Below are positions 15,978-25,414 of a stretch of DNA of 64,000 nucleotides, in pieces; position 1 is the stretch's first letter, and each line of letters opens with the position of its first letter. The DNA lies in the NCBI RefSeq assembly GCF_004217445.1, contig NZ_SHKX01000012.1, positions 186,001-250,000 of the forward strand, read 5' to 3'. Made by a program: the position numbers and the translations under genes. Below the pieces are notes generated by a model. It saw nothing but the letters and a program-made list of their open reading frames with translations. It ran no database searches and was not told where the DNA came from. This stretch comes from Fluviicoccus keumensis. Its GTDB lineage: Bacteria; Pseudomonadota; Gammaproteobacteria; Pseudomonadales; Moraxellaceae.

Positions 15978-15992
15978 TGACACGGTTTGTCA
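15978..15992. promoter_or_regulatory. TGACA-N5-TGTCA inverted repeat upstream of lipase 2
   Basis: TGACA at 15978-15982 and TGTCA at 15988-15992 repeat the half-sites of the palindrome before lipase 1 with a wider spacer. It lies about 210 bp before the lipase 2 start. Confidence 0.35.
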
Positions 15993-16200
15993 TCCGAATG
16001 GCGTCAATTCCCGAATCACTGGCGTCTTTTATCAAGGCTTAAAACTGACTGTTGATAATATATGCACATGTCGAATAAATACTCTAAATGCTGCTGACCG
16101 CTCATAATTCAAACGTAGTAAAGCTTAATAATTCAACAACATAATGCCACAACAACTACTTTTTACCCAAGCGACCCAACAGGTTGCACGAGAGGTCACC

Positions 16201-17139
16201 ATGTACAAGAAGCTCCTGGCTACTACCGCTATCGCCGCCGCCGCCCTGACCGCCAATGTCAGCAGCGCCTGGTGTCTCTTCAATTGCGATTACACCAAGA
16301 CCAAGTACCCGATCGTGCTGGCTCCGGGTGTGCTGGGCTTCGACAAGCTGGTCGGCTTCGTGGACTACTGGTATGGCATCCCCGGCGCACTGCGTGACGG
16401 CGGCGCCAAGGTTTATGTGACTTCCGCTTCCGCCTTCAACAGTTCCGAAGTGCGCGGCGAACAACTGCTGAAGCAGACCCAGGACATCCTGGCGATGACC
16501 GGCGCAGCCAAGGTCAACCTGATGGGCCACAGCCACGGCGGTTATTCGGTGCGTTACGTGGCTGACGCCATGCCGACCCGCGTCGCTTCGCTGACCCTGA
16601 TTCACAGCCCGGTCAAGGGCGCCGGTCTGGCTGACCTGATCCGTAACGTGGCTCCGGCCGGTACGTTCTCCGCCAGCCTGGTGCAGACCGTGGGCACAGC
16701 GGTATCCGGCCTGATTACGTATCTGGCGGGTAATACTTATAAAGAAGACTTCATGGCCAGCATGGATTCCTTCACCACGGTCGGTGCGGCGGGTTTCAAC
16801 TCCCGTCACCCGAACGGCGTGCCGACTTCGGCTTGCGGTGAAGGCGCTTATACGGCCAACGGTATCCGCAACTACTCCTGGGGCGGCACCACGGCTTTCG
16901 CCAATGCGCTGGATCCGCTGGATTACTTCTTCGGTCTGACCAGTCTGGCCGGCTACGAAGCCAATGATGGTCTGGTCGGTCGCTGCTCCAGCCACTTTGG
17001 TCGGGTGCTGCGCGACAACTATCCCTGGAACCATGGTGACGCCATCAACCAGATGTTCGGTATCCGCGGCCTGTTCACCCCGGCTCCGACCGATGTTTAT
17101 CGCGAACAGGCCAATCGTCTGAAATCTGCTGGTCTCTAA
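16201..17139 (+). CDS. lipA: Secreted triacylglycerol lipase, foldase-dependent family I (copy 2)
   Basis: A 312-residue paralogue of the preceding lipase with the same catalytic triad positions (Ser111, Asp256, His278) and disulfide cysteines. The ATG at 16201 follows GAGAGG; an upstream in-frame ATG at 16144 would disrupt the signal peptide. Differences from copy 1 cluster in the signal peptide, in the lid-like region around residues 141-175 and at 193-202, which may shift substrate preference, while the core is nearly identical. It is followed by a hairpin at 17165 and then by the foldase gene, the usual lipA-lif order. The short distance between copies and their equal length indicate tandem duplication. 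Confidence 0.93.
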   Translation: MYKKLLATTAIAAAALTANVSSAWCLFNCDYTKTKYPIVLAPGVLGFDKLVGFVDYWYGIPGALRDGGAKVYVTSASAFNSSEVRGEQLLKQTQDILAMTGAAKVNLMGHSHGGYSVRYVADAMPTRVASLTLIHSPVKGAGLADLIRNVAPAGTFSASLVQTVGTAVSGLITYLAGNTYKEDFMASMDSFTTVGAAGFNSRHPNGVPTSACGEGAYTANGIRNYSWGGTTAFANALDPLDYFFGLTSLAGYEANDGLVGRCSSHFGRVLRDNYPWNHGDAINQMFGIRGLFTPAPTDVYREQANRLKSAGL

Positions 17140-17164
17140 GCATCAGGATTGGTATTGTACGCAG

Positions 17165-17190
17165 CGGCGGCCCGGAAGGGCCGCCGTTTT
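17165..17190 (+). terminator. Intercistronic terminator-like hairpin between lipase 2 and foldase
   Basis: CGGCGGCCC (17165-17173) and GGGCCGCCG (17178-17186) form a perfect 9-bp stem with a GGAA loop, followed by TTTTGTTG. The broken T-run suggests partial termination, which would lower foldase synthesis relative to lipase. The foldase has its own strong ribosome binding site downstream. Confidence 0.75.
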
Positions 17191-17226
17191 GTTGTGGGCG
17201 GTAACTGCAGAAGGAGAATAAAAACA

Positions 17227-18270
17227 ATGCAGAAAAAAGCGACGATTGCTCTGGTTGGCGTATTGCTGCTGGTGGCGCTGGGACTGCTGTGGATGTCCCG
17301 CGACAAATCTGCCGATGCGCAATCCGCCGTGATGCCCAAGCCGGGCGAGAACACGGCCGCCATGGTTACGGATGCGCTGGCCAAGTCGCGCGAAGCGGCT
17401 TCGCGCTTCAAGACCGGTCTGGAAGGTATTCCCAAATCCCTGCGCGATACCGAAGTGGATGGTTCGCTGGAAGTGGATGCCGACGGTAACCTGAAAATCA
17501 CCCGTGGCGTCCGTCAGACGTTTGATTATTTCCTGTCGGCGATTGGTGAGGAAGACCTGACCACCATCATTGCCCGTATCCGCGCTTACATCCGCGCCAA
17601 GTTGCCGGCGAAAGCGGCCGCGCAGGCCGAAAAGCTGCTCGAATCCTATATTTCCTATCGTGAAGGGCTGGGGCATCTCCCGCAAGTGGCGGGCGACCCG
17701 TCGCAGAACCTGTCGGCCATCCGTCAGCAAAAGCAGGCAATCCAGGGGCTGCGTTCGCAATATTTTGACCGTAATGTCATCGATGCCTTCTTTGGTGACG
17801 AAGACGCCTATGACAACTACACGCTGGCTCGCCTTGAAGTCATGCAGGACAAGAGCCTTAGCGCCACTGAAAAGGCCAAGCGCACCGCCGCGCTGTTGGA
17901 GCAACTGCCGCCGGAGTTGAAGGAAAACGTCAAAACCCTGAACCAGTATCAGGAGCTGACCACTCTGACTCAAGACTGGAAGACCCGTGGCGGTTCGCCG
18001 CAGGAACTGCGCGCCATCCGTGAGCAGATCGTTGGTCCGGAGGCGGCTACTCGCCTGGAGGCGCTGGATCAGGAGCGCTCGGAATGGGATTCCCGTATGA
18101 AGGATTACCTGCAGGAGCGTGAAGCCATCATGAAAAATACCGCCTTGAGCGATCAGGACCGGCAGCAGCAAGTGGCTGCGATGCGCGAGCAGCGCTTCAA
18201 CCAGCAGGAGCGCGTCCGTGTCGATGCACTGGAGCGCATTCATGACCAAGGGCTGACCGTGCCGGAATAA
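17227..18270 (+). CDS. lifO: Lipase-specific foldase (lipase chaperone, Lif/LipB)
   Basis: A 347-residue membrane-anchored steric chaperone. One N-terminal transmembrane helix (residues 6-22, IALVGVLLLVALGLLWM) anchors it in the inner membrane facing the periplasm. A Pro-rich linker follows, then the Lif signature RQTFDYFLSAIGE, whose Arg and Phe are needed for activity in known Lif proteins. The remainder is the extended alpha-helical clamp, ending in a Gln/Arg-rich helix. It folds the lipase after Sec export. The AAGGAG ribosome binding site fits the ATG at 17227. One foldase serves two lipase genes here, probably both, given their near-identical mature sequences. Confidence 0.93.
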   Translation: MQKKATIALVGVLLLVALGLLWMSRDKSADAQSAVMPKPGENTAAMVTDALAKSREAASRFKTGLEGIPKSLRDTEVDGSLEVDADGNLKITRGVRQTFDYFLSAIGEEDLTTIIARIRAYIRAKLPAKAAAQAEKLLESYISYREGLGHLPQVAGDPSQNLSAIRQQKQAIQGLRSQYFDRNVIDAFFGDEDAYDNYTLARLEVMQDKSLSATEKAKRTAALLEQLPPELKENVKTLNQYQELTTLTQDWKTRGGSPQELRAIREQIVGPEAATRLEALDQERSEWDSRMKDYLQEREAIMKNTALSDQDRQQQVAAMREQRFNQQERVRVDALERIHDQGLTVPE

Positions 18271-18282
18271 GGCGGTGGATCC

Positions 18283-18320
18283 GACATGAAAAAGGCCACT
18301 TTCGTGGCCTTTTTCATGTC
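18283..18320. terminator. Bidirectional terminator between lif and lpxH
   Basis: GACATGAAAAAGGCCAC (18283-18299) and its exact complement (18304-18320) form a 17-bp stem with a TTTC loop and A/T tracts on both sides. It serves the convergent lif and lpxH genes. Confidence 0.92.
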
Positions 18321-18339
18321 CAGCGTTCCAGGGCGCGCG

Positions 18340-19074
18340 TCAGAAGTTCCAGTCCGTCAGCCTGATGCCTTTTTCATCGGCCACGGCGATGACGGCCGAG
18401 CCTTCCGCTTCCCGCCAGTCGCCCAGCACCAATCGTTGACCGGGTTTGCCATTGACAGTCAGTTCATGAACCTGCGGCCGGTGGGTGTGACCATGAACCA
18501 TAATGGCGACCTTGGCCGCCGTCATCGTATCAATCACAGCCTGTGGCGTGACATCCATGATGTTTTCCGGCTTGTTGCTGTTATGCATGCGGCTTTGGGC
18601 GCGCCATTGCTCGGCAATTTGCACCCGCTCGGTCAGCGGCTTGGCCAACATTCCCTGCTGCCACAAGGGGTGGCGGCTTTGGGCACGGAAGGCCTGATAC
18701 TTCTCGTCCAGGGTACAGAGTGCGTCGCCATGCTCGATCATTACCTGATAGCCATAACACTGGATCACCTGGCGTTCCGGCAGCAGGAAACCCCGGCAGG
18801 ATTTGACGAACTCGTCGCCCAGCAGGAAATCGCGGTTGCCATGCAGGAAGTAGACAGCAGTCCCGCGGACGCCAAGCCGGGCAAAGGCATCAATGATGCT
18901 GCGATTGTATTCCGAGAGGTTATCGTCGCCTACCCAGGCTTCAAACAGGTCGCCCAGCACATAAACGGCTTCCGCCTTGCCTTCCAGATGGTCAACCAAC
19001 GCCAGAAAACCGGCGGTCACGCGGGGCAGGTCGGGAGACAGGTGCAAATCAGAGATGAAGTAGGTCGGTTTCAT
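18340..19074 (-). CDS. lpxH: UDP-2,3-diacylglucosamine pyrophosphohydrolase LpxH
   Basis: A 244-residue calcineurin-like phosphoesterase. All metal-binding blocks are present: SDLHL near the start, GDLFEAWVGDD at about 41-51, GNRDFLLG at about 80-87, EHGD and GHTHRP. LpxH hydrolyses UDP-2,3-diacylglucosamine to lipid X and UMP, the fourth step of lipid A synthesis, at the inner membrane with Mn2+. It lies downstream of ppiB on the same strand, with a 66-bp gap, an association seen in other proteobacteria. Full length and all ligands make the call firm. Confidence 0.95.
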   Translation of the reverse strand: MKPTYFISDLHLSPDLPRVTAGFLALVDHLEGKAEAVYVLGDLFEAWVGDDNLSEYNRSIIDAFARLGVRGTAVYFLHGNRDFLLGDEFVKSCRGFLLPERQVIQCYGYQVMIEHGDALCTLDEKYQAFRAQSRHPLWQQGMLAKPLTERVQIAEQWRAQSRMHNSNKPENIMDVTPQAVIDTMTAAKVAIMVHGHTHRPQVHELTVNGKPGQRLVLGDWREAEGSAVIAVADEKGIRLTDWNF

Positions 19075-19140
19075 GCGGCTTGATCCCTTGCGGCGCGAAA
19101 GGCAGCCGGGCCGTATGCGGCCCGGTGCAACAGCAGAGGC

Positions 19141-19641
19141 TTACTCGCCGATGACTTCAGCGGTTTCAAGAATGACGGGCTTGACCGGCACATCGCTGTG
19201 ATAACCGGAACGTCCGGTTTGCACGGCCTTGATCTTGGCTACCACGTCCATACCTTCGGACACCTTGCCGAAAACGGCATAGCCCCAGCCCTGGGTGGTC
19301 TTGGAGCTGAAGTTCAGGAAATCGTTGCGCTTCACGTTGATGAAGAACTGGGCGGAAGCCGAGTGCGGGTCCTGGGTGCGGGCCATGGCAATGGTGCCTT
19401 CGTCGTTCTTCAGGCCGTTGTCAGCCTCATTCTCGATGGGAGCCTGGGTCGGCTTCTGGTTCATGTTGGCGTCAAAACCGCCGCCCTGGATCATGAAGCC
19501 GTCAATGACGCGGTGGAAAATGGTGCCGTTGTAATGACCGCTGCGAACGTAGGACACAAAATTGGCCACCGTCTTCGGAGCCTTCTCGGCATTGAGGTCC
19601 AGCACGATTCGGCCGTAATTGGTGTTCAGGGCAACTTGCAT
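19141..19641 (-). CDS. ppiB: Peptidyl-prolyl cis-trans isomerase B (cyclophilin)
   Basis: A 166-residue cytoplasmic cyclophilin. It contains the FHRVIDGFMIQGG block with the catalytic Arg and Phe, the MARTQDPHSASAQFFIN block and a GYAVFGKV segment. It accelerates proline isomerisation during folding. The start at 19641 (MQVALNTNYG) is preferred over ATGs at 19647 and 19650 because AGGA then lies at a normal distance and the N-terminus matches E. coli PpiB. It shares a strand with lpxH and diverges from glnS. Confidence 0.95.
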   Translation of the reverse strand: MQVALNTNYGRIVLDLNAEKAPKTVANFVSYVRSGHYNGTIFHRVIDGFMIQGGGFDANMNQKPTQAPIENEADNGLKNDEGTIAMARTQDPHSASAQFFINVKRNDFLNFSSKTTQGWGYAVFGKVSEGMDVVAKIKAVQTGRSGYHSDVPVKPVILETAEVIGE

Positions 19642-19769
19642 GGGCATCATCCTGTTATCTAAGGGAATAAGGCTTGTGACGGTCAGGCGCTCGCGCTAGA
19701 CTGGCCGTTTTTGCCGGCCCCTAATCATAAAGCCTGTTTCAGCGCTTGTCATGCGAGTTCCCGTATACC

Positions 19770-21413
<1,644 letters not shown>

Positions 21414-21417
21414 ATGA

Positions 21418-21444
21418 AAAACGGGGCGTATTACGCCCCGTTTT
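21418..21444. terminator. Bidirectional terminator between glnS and the PilZ gene
   Basis: AAAACGGGGCG (21418-21428) and CGCCCCGTTTT (21434-21444) are perfect 11-bp arms around TATTA, with A and T tracts for both directions. Confidence 0.9.
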
Positions 21445-21464
21445 GACATGCTTGCCAGCTATTG

Positions 21465-22067
21465 TCAGATATCCGGATTTTCGAACGGTTCCAGTGAGGC
21501 GTGTTCTTCCTGTTTGCGCGAAATATCGCGGGAGAGGCGGGCGCGGTCGCTGGGATTGATGTTGATGAAGTAGACGCCGGTGCGGAAACCCTCCAGATCT
21601 TCGTCCTCGCAATAGACAACGCGGGCTGTCGCGGCGATGTGGTAGTGGTGTTCCAGATGGCTGATGGCCAGATGCAGATGCGTGCCCGGTGTCAGCGCTT
21701 CGGTGGCGTGAAAGGACAAGCCGCTTTCACTGAGGTTGACACGCTGGGGAATCGGGGACAGCAGTTTGGCCAAGCCGTCATAGATGGCGCCGGTCAGCAG
21801 TTCGATCTTCAGGTTCATGGCCTGGAAAAGCCCGCTCAGGCGCGGATTTTCACGCTCCACCACCTGCATCTGGCCGCGCTGCACGCTGTCAATCTGCTCA
21901 AGTTCGGCGAACAACGTGAAGTAACGGGGCAGGGAGAAACAGGTATCGTAGGGGTCCTTTAACGATTCTGCACTACTAATCGGTTGATAGTGCAGGGATA
22001 GTGTCGAGTCAATTCGATTCAGCAGACGTCTTTCGAAGGGATTATCCGAATTTGTCATTCTTGTCAT
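21465..22067 (-). CDS. PilZ domain protein, probable cyclic-di-GMP effector
   Basis: A 200-residue soluble protein. The C-terminal half matches PilZ: QRVNLSESGLSF supplies the (D/N)xSxxG motif, an RRLLNRI stretch at the N-terminus may provide the RxxxR-type arginines, and a TGVYFININ strand follows. PilZ domains bind c-di-GMP and steer motility, polysaccharide or secretion. The N-terminal half (FSLPRYFTLFAELEQIDSVQ) is helical, as in YcgR-like or PA2989-like proteins. It diverges from the lol genes and converges on glnS. The position next to lol genes matches P. aeruginosa gene order. Its target is unknown. Confidence 0.82.
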   Translation of the reverse strand: MTRMTNSDNPFERRLLNRIDSTLSLHYQPISSAESLKDPYDTCFSLPRYFTLFAELEQIDSVQRGQMQVVERENPRLSGLFQAMNLKIELLTGAIYDGLAKLLSPIPQRVNLSESGLSFHATEALTPGTHLHLAISHLEHHYHIAATARVVYCEDEDLEGFRTGVYFININPSDRARLSRDISRKQEEHASLEPFENPDI

Positions 22068-22124
22068 GATTTCCAACCCTTGTGGCCTGTGCCGCCTAGT
22101 TAAGATTATGGTCCAATTCCCGCC

Positions 22125-23360
22125 ATGTTCAAGCCCGTTTCCCTGCTGATCGGCCTGCGCTACACCCGCGCCAAACGCCGCAATCACTTTATCTCGTTCA
22201 TATCCCTGACATCCATTCTCGGCCTCACGCTGGGCGTTGCCGTATTGATCACGGTCCTGTCGGTCATGAACGGTTTCGATCGGGAGCTCAAGAATCGTAT
22301 CTTGGGGATGATACCTCACGCCACGATTTCGTCCCGTGAACCCATTCAGGATTGGAAGAACTTAGCAGAGTTTGCCAAAAGAAATCCACAGGTTTTGGCG
22401 GCGGCTCCCGTCACCCAGTTGCAGTGCATGCTGACCGCCAACGGGCAGGTATCCGGCGCCATGATTACCGGCATCGAGCCGGAATATGAACGGAAAGTCT
22501 CCATCATTGCCGGGAATATGAAAGCCGGCAAGCTGGAGCAATTGCGGGCTGACGAATACGGCATCGTCCTGGGCAGCGGCCTTGCCGGTAATCTGGGCGT
22601 CGGACTGGGGGATAAGGTCACCCTGGTGCTGCCCGAGGCGGCGTTGACGCCTGCGGGCGTGATTCCGCGCTTTAAGCGCATGACCGTGGTTGGGGTTTTC
22701 CAGGTTGGCGCGGATGTGGATGGCATTCTGGCCTACGTGCATGTGTCCGATGCCGGCAAGCTGTTGCGGATTGGTTCGGCGGTTCAGGGGGTTCGCCTGA
22801 AGTTGAAGGATCTGTTTGAGGCTCCGCGCATTTCCAACGAAATGCTGTATGACCTGCCCGCTAATTATTATGAAACCAACTGGACGCAAACGCATGGCAA
22901 CCTGTTCAGCGCCATCCAGATGGAAAAGGCAATGATGGGCTTGCTGTTGATGCTGATCGTGGCGGTTGCCGCTTTCAACATTGTTTCAAGCCTGGTGATG
23001 GTGGTGACGGACAAGAAGGCTGATATCGCGATTCTGCGCACGCTGGGCGCCAGCCCGCAAACCATTACCCGGATTTTCATGGTGCAGGGCGCAGTCATCG
23101 GCTTGTTCGGTACGCTCGCCGGCGTCTTGTTGGGGATCATCCTCTCCCTGAATATCACTTCGGCGGTCACATGGCTTGAGCATGTCACCGGCCAATCATT
23201 CTTTGATGCCTATTTCGTCAATTATCTCCCGTCGGAGCTGGAGTGGAGCGATGTGCTTTGGGTCAGCCTGTCGACCGGACTACTGAGCTTCCTTGCGACC
23301 ATTTACCCTGCGCGCAAGGCGGCGCGGGTTCAACCAGCCGAGGCCCTGCGCTATGAGTAA
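22125..23360 (+). CDS. lolC: Lipoprotein-releasing ABC permease, LolC/LolE (LolF-type)
   Basis: A 411-residue inner-membrane permease with one N-terminal helix (ISFISLTSILGLTLGVAVLITVLSVMNGF), a large periplasmic domain (about 50-265) and three C-terminal helices, as in the LolCE/MacB fold. It extracts outer-membrane lipoproteins from the inner membrane and hands them to LolA. Only one permease gene is present next to lolD, so it probably works as a homodimer of the LolF type. It has a Pro-containing QLQCMLTANGQ/Hook-like stretch, though I cannot map the Hook and Pad precisely. Its stop overlaps the lolD start by 8 nt. Confidence 0.92.
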   Translation: MFKPVSLLIGLRYTRAKRRNHFISFISLTSILGLTLGVAVLITVLSVMNGFDRELKNRILGMIPHATISSREPIQDWKNLAEFAKRNPQVLAAAPVTQLQCMLTANGQVSGAMITGIEPEYERKVSIIAGNMKAGKLEQLRADEYGIVLGSGLAGNLGVGLGDKVTLVLPEAALTPAGVIPRFKRMTVVGVFQVGADVDGILAYVHVSDAGKLLRIGSAVQGVRLKLKDLFEAPRISNEMLYDLPANYYETNWTQTHGNLFSAIQMEKAMMGLLLMLIVAVAAFNIVSSLVMVVTDKKADIAILRTLGASPQTITRIFMVQGAVIGLFGTLAGVLLGIILSLNITSAVTWLEHVTGQSFFDAYFVNYLPSELEWSDVLWVSLSTGLLSFLATIYPARKAARVQPAEALRYE

Positions 23361-24033
23361 CAACCCGGTTTTGCAGGCGGAAGGCCTCAGCAAGCGTTTT
23401 GTTGACGGGGTTCGCACCGTTGAGGTTTTGCACGGTGTCAGCCTTGAGGTCGCCAAAGGTGAATTCGTGGCCATCATAGGCAGTTCCGGCTCGGGTAAAA
23501 GCACCTTGCTGCATCTGTTGGGCGGATTGGATCTGCCGACTGCGGGGACAGTACGTATCCAGGGCCAGCCGCTCAGCATGATGGATGAGGTGAAACGCGG
23601 TGAGTTGCGGAACCGGCATCTGGGATTTGTTTACCAGTTTCACCACCTGTTGCCGGAGTTCACCGCGCTGGAAAATGTCTGCATGCCTTGGCTGCTGCGT
23701 CGGGACAGCCAGATTCCCGACGTGCGTCGCCGCGCCTCCGGATTGCTGGAGCGCGTGGGTTTGGGATCGCGGCTGGACCACAAGCCTTCAGAATTGTCCG
23801 GGGGGGAAAGGCAGCGTGTGGCCCTAGCGCGGGCATTGGTGACCCAGCCGGATCTGGTGCTGGCGGATGAACCGACGGGTAATCTGGATGCCGAGACTTC
23901 ACAGGAAATCCAGGGCTTGCTGGCGGAACTGCGGAGTGAGCTGGGCATGAGCCTGGTGGTGGTAACTCACGATCAGCGCTTGGCGGAAACGGCAGACCGT
24001 GTATTAACCATGCGAAGCGGGCGGCTGGTTTGA
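23353..24033 (+). CDS. lolD: Lipoprotein-releasing ABC ATPase LolD
   Basis: A 226-residue ABC ATPase. Walker A is GSSGSGKST, the signature is LSGGERQRV, Walker B is DLVLADEPTGNLD and the switch His is in VVTHDQ. Together with the permease it drives release of lipoproteins from the inner membrane. The ATG at 23353 lies inside the permease gene, indicating translational coupling. Its 3' end overlaps the convergent DUF2062 gene by 30 bp, so the two transcripts are partly antisense. Confidence 0.95.
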   Translation: MSNNPVLQAEGLSKRFVDGVRTVEVLHGVSLEVAKGEFVAIIGSSGSGKSTLLHLLGGLDLPTAGTVRIQGQPLSMMDEVKRGELRNRHLGFVYQFHHLLPEFTALENVCMPWLLRRDSQIPDVRRRASGLLERVGLGSRLDHKPSELSGGERQRVALARALVTQPDLVLADEPTGNLDAETSQEIQGLLAELRSELGMSLVVVTHDQRLAETADRVLTMRSGRLV

Positions 24034-24591
24034 ATGCGCCGCTTGCCGCTTGCGGCGTTTTTCCCACGATCTGAGAACGTGCCGCCGCCAGTACCAGTTC
24101 ATTCCCAGGTAGCCCAGACTGCCAAGCAGGAAGCCCGTGACCAGCATGCCCAGCAGGAAGGGTTCAAGATAACCGGAGAGGTGCAGGGCTCCGGGATGGT
24201 TAGGATGATGGCGCCCCAATCCTTCCAGCATCTGGATGAGCAATTCGATTTCGCCCAGGCTGAGTCCGGGACGATGCAGCAAGGTGGCGCCAATATCGTA
24301 GGCCACATAGAAACAGGGCAGCATGGTCAGGGGGTTGACCATCCAGACCATGGCGACGGTCAGCGGCAGGTTAATGCGGAACACCAAGGCGGCGATGACC
24401 GCTGGAATGGTATGCAGCGGCATGGGCAGGAAGGCGAACCATAATCCCCAGAACATCGCGCCAGAGGCGGAGCGTCGGTTCAGGTGCCACAGGTTGGGGT
24501 CTTCCAGATGATGCCGGAGGAAGCCGAGCCCGGGCGTTCGCGCAATGCGGGAAGGGTCGGGTAAATGGCGGCGGATGAATTTCTTCGGCAT
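24004..24591 (-). CDS. DUF2062 membrane protein (copy A)
   Basis: A 195-residue membrane protein of the DUF2062 family. It opens with PDPSRIARTPGLGFLRHHLEDPNLWHLNRR-type sequence (residues 11-40), then has helices at about 44-75 (GAMFWGLWFAFLPMPLHTIPAVIAALVF) and a VNPLTMLPCFY motif. A last helix at about 146-165 precedes a basic tail. The molecular function of the family is not established. A closely similar gene lies immediately upstream on the same strand, 27 bp away, so the two form a tandem duplicate. It overlaps the lolD 3' end by 30 bp. Confidence 0.85.
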   Translation of the reverse strand: MPKKFIRRHLPDPSRIARTPGLGFLRHHLEDPNLWHLNRRSASGAMFWGLWFAFLPMPLHTIPAVIAALVFRINLPLTVAMVWMVNPLTMLPCFYVAYDIGATLLHRPGLSLGEIELLIQMLEGLGRHHPNHPGALHLSGYLEPFLLGMLVTGFLLGSLGYLGMNWYWRRHVLRSWEKRRKRQAAHSNQPPASHG

Positions 24592-24618
24592 CGGGCGATC
24601 CTGCGTCGGTTTTTCCGG

Positions 24619-25197
24619 TCAGGTGGCCGTGGGAGGGGAGGCGGACTGGCGCTTGCGGCGCTGCAGCCAGGCGCGAGTTACATGCCGGCGCCAGTACCAG
24701 TTCATGCCGAGGTAGCCCAGACAGCCCGCCAGAAAACCGGTCACCATCATGCCCAACAGGAAAGGCTCAATGTGGTTGGCCATGCCAACCCGATTGGCGG
24801 CGGCCTCCGGGGATGACCCGAACAGGTTGCCCAATTGTCCGATCAGTTTGCTGATTTCGGCCATGTTCAGCAGGGGTTGTTTCAGCAACAGTGCGCCAAT
24901 GTCATAACCCACAAAGATGACCGGCAGCATGGTCAGCGGATTCGAGACCCAGCACAGCACAATCGCCAGCGGCAGGTTGACCCGGAAGACAAGGGCGGCA
25001 ATGGCGGCGGGTACGGTCTGGAAAGGCATGGGCAGGAAGGCGCACCACAAACCCCAGAACATGGCGCCGGAAGCCGACCGACGGTTCAGATGCCACAGAT
25101 TCGGATCCTCAAGGCGATGCTTGAGGAAACCGAGTCCCGGTGTGCGGGCAATCTTTTCCGGGTTCGGAAGGTAACGGCGAATCAGTTGCTTGGGCAT
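24619..25197 (-). CDS. DUF2062 membrane protein (copy B)
   Basis: A 192-residue paralogue of the adjacent DUF2062 protein. The first 100 residues are highly alike, including RTPGLGFL, HLNRRSASGAMFWGLW, FLPMP and NPLTMLP, and both end with a GYLGMNWYWRRHV helix and basic tail; the central loop (about 110-140) differs. The ATG at 25197 is chosen because the MPKQLIRRYLP start matches copy A and GGAAG precedes it. Probably cotranscribed with copy A. Many genomes have only one such gene at this place next to comEC, so duplication is a local feature. Confidence 0.85.
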   Translation of the reverse strand: MPKQLIRRYLPNPEKIARTPGLGFLKHRLEDPNLWHLNRRSASGAMFWGLWCAFLPMPFQTVPAAIAALVFRVNLPLAIVLCWVSNPLTMLPVIFVGYDIGALLLKQPLLNMAEISKLIGQLGNLFGSSPEAAANRVGMANHIEPFLLGMMVTGFLAGCLGYLGMNWYWRRHVTRAWLQRRKRQSASPPTAT

Positions 25198-25414
25198 CCC
25201 GACTTCCACATTCATGGGCGCGACATTCTTTCTTATTTAGACCTCTTCTGCAATCTGTAACAAGACTGTCGGACAGGATAAGCACAAGAAACCGACAAAC
25301 GCCGATCCTGCCTGATAACCCGCCATTCGGCGCGTGACCGGCCTTGTACGTGTTGTGCGGCCTCCGTGACGGTATTACCCTCTGCGCCCCTGTCATGACT
25401 ACACGGATGTGTCC

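Larger units (their letters stand above)
15844..16200. other. Regulatory region between the two lipase genes
   Basis: About 357 bp of visibly AT-rich sequence without a gene. It contains several inverted TGTC/GACA arrangements (15922-15936 and 15978-15992) and a TTATCAA / TTGATAA inverted pair at 16029-16058. A GATAATAT stretch near 16054-16061 could serve as a -10 region. It most likely controls the lipase 2-lif transcript. Confidence 0.55.
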
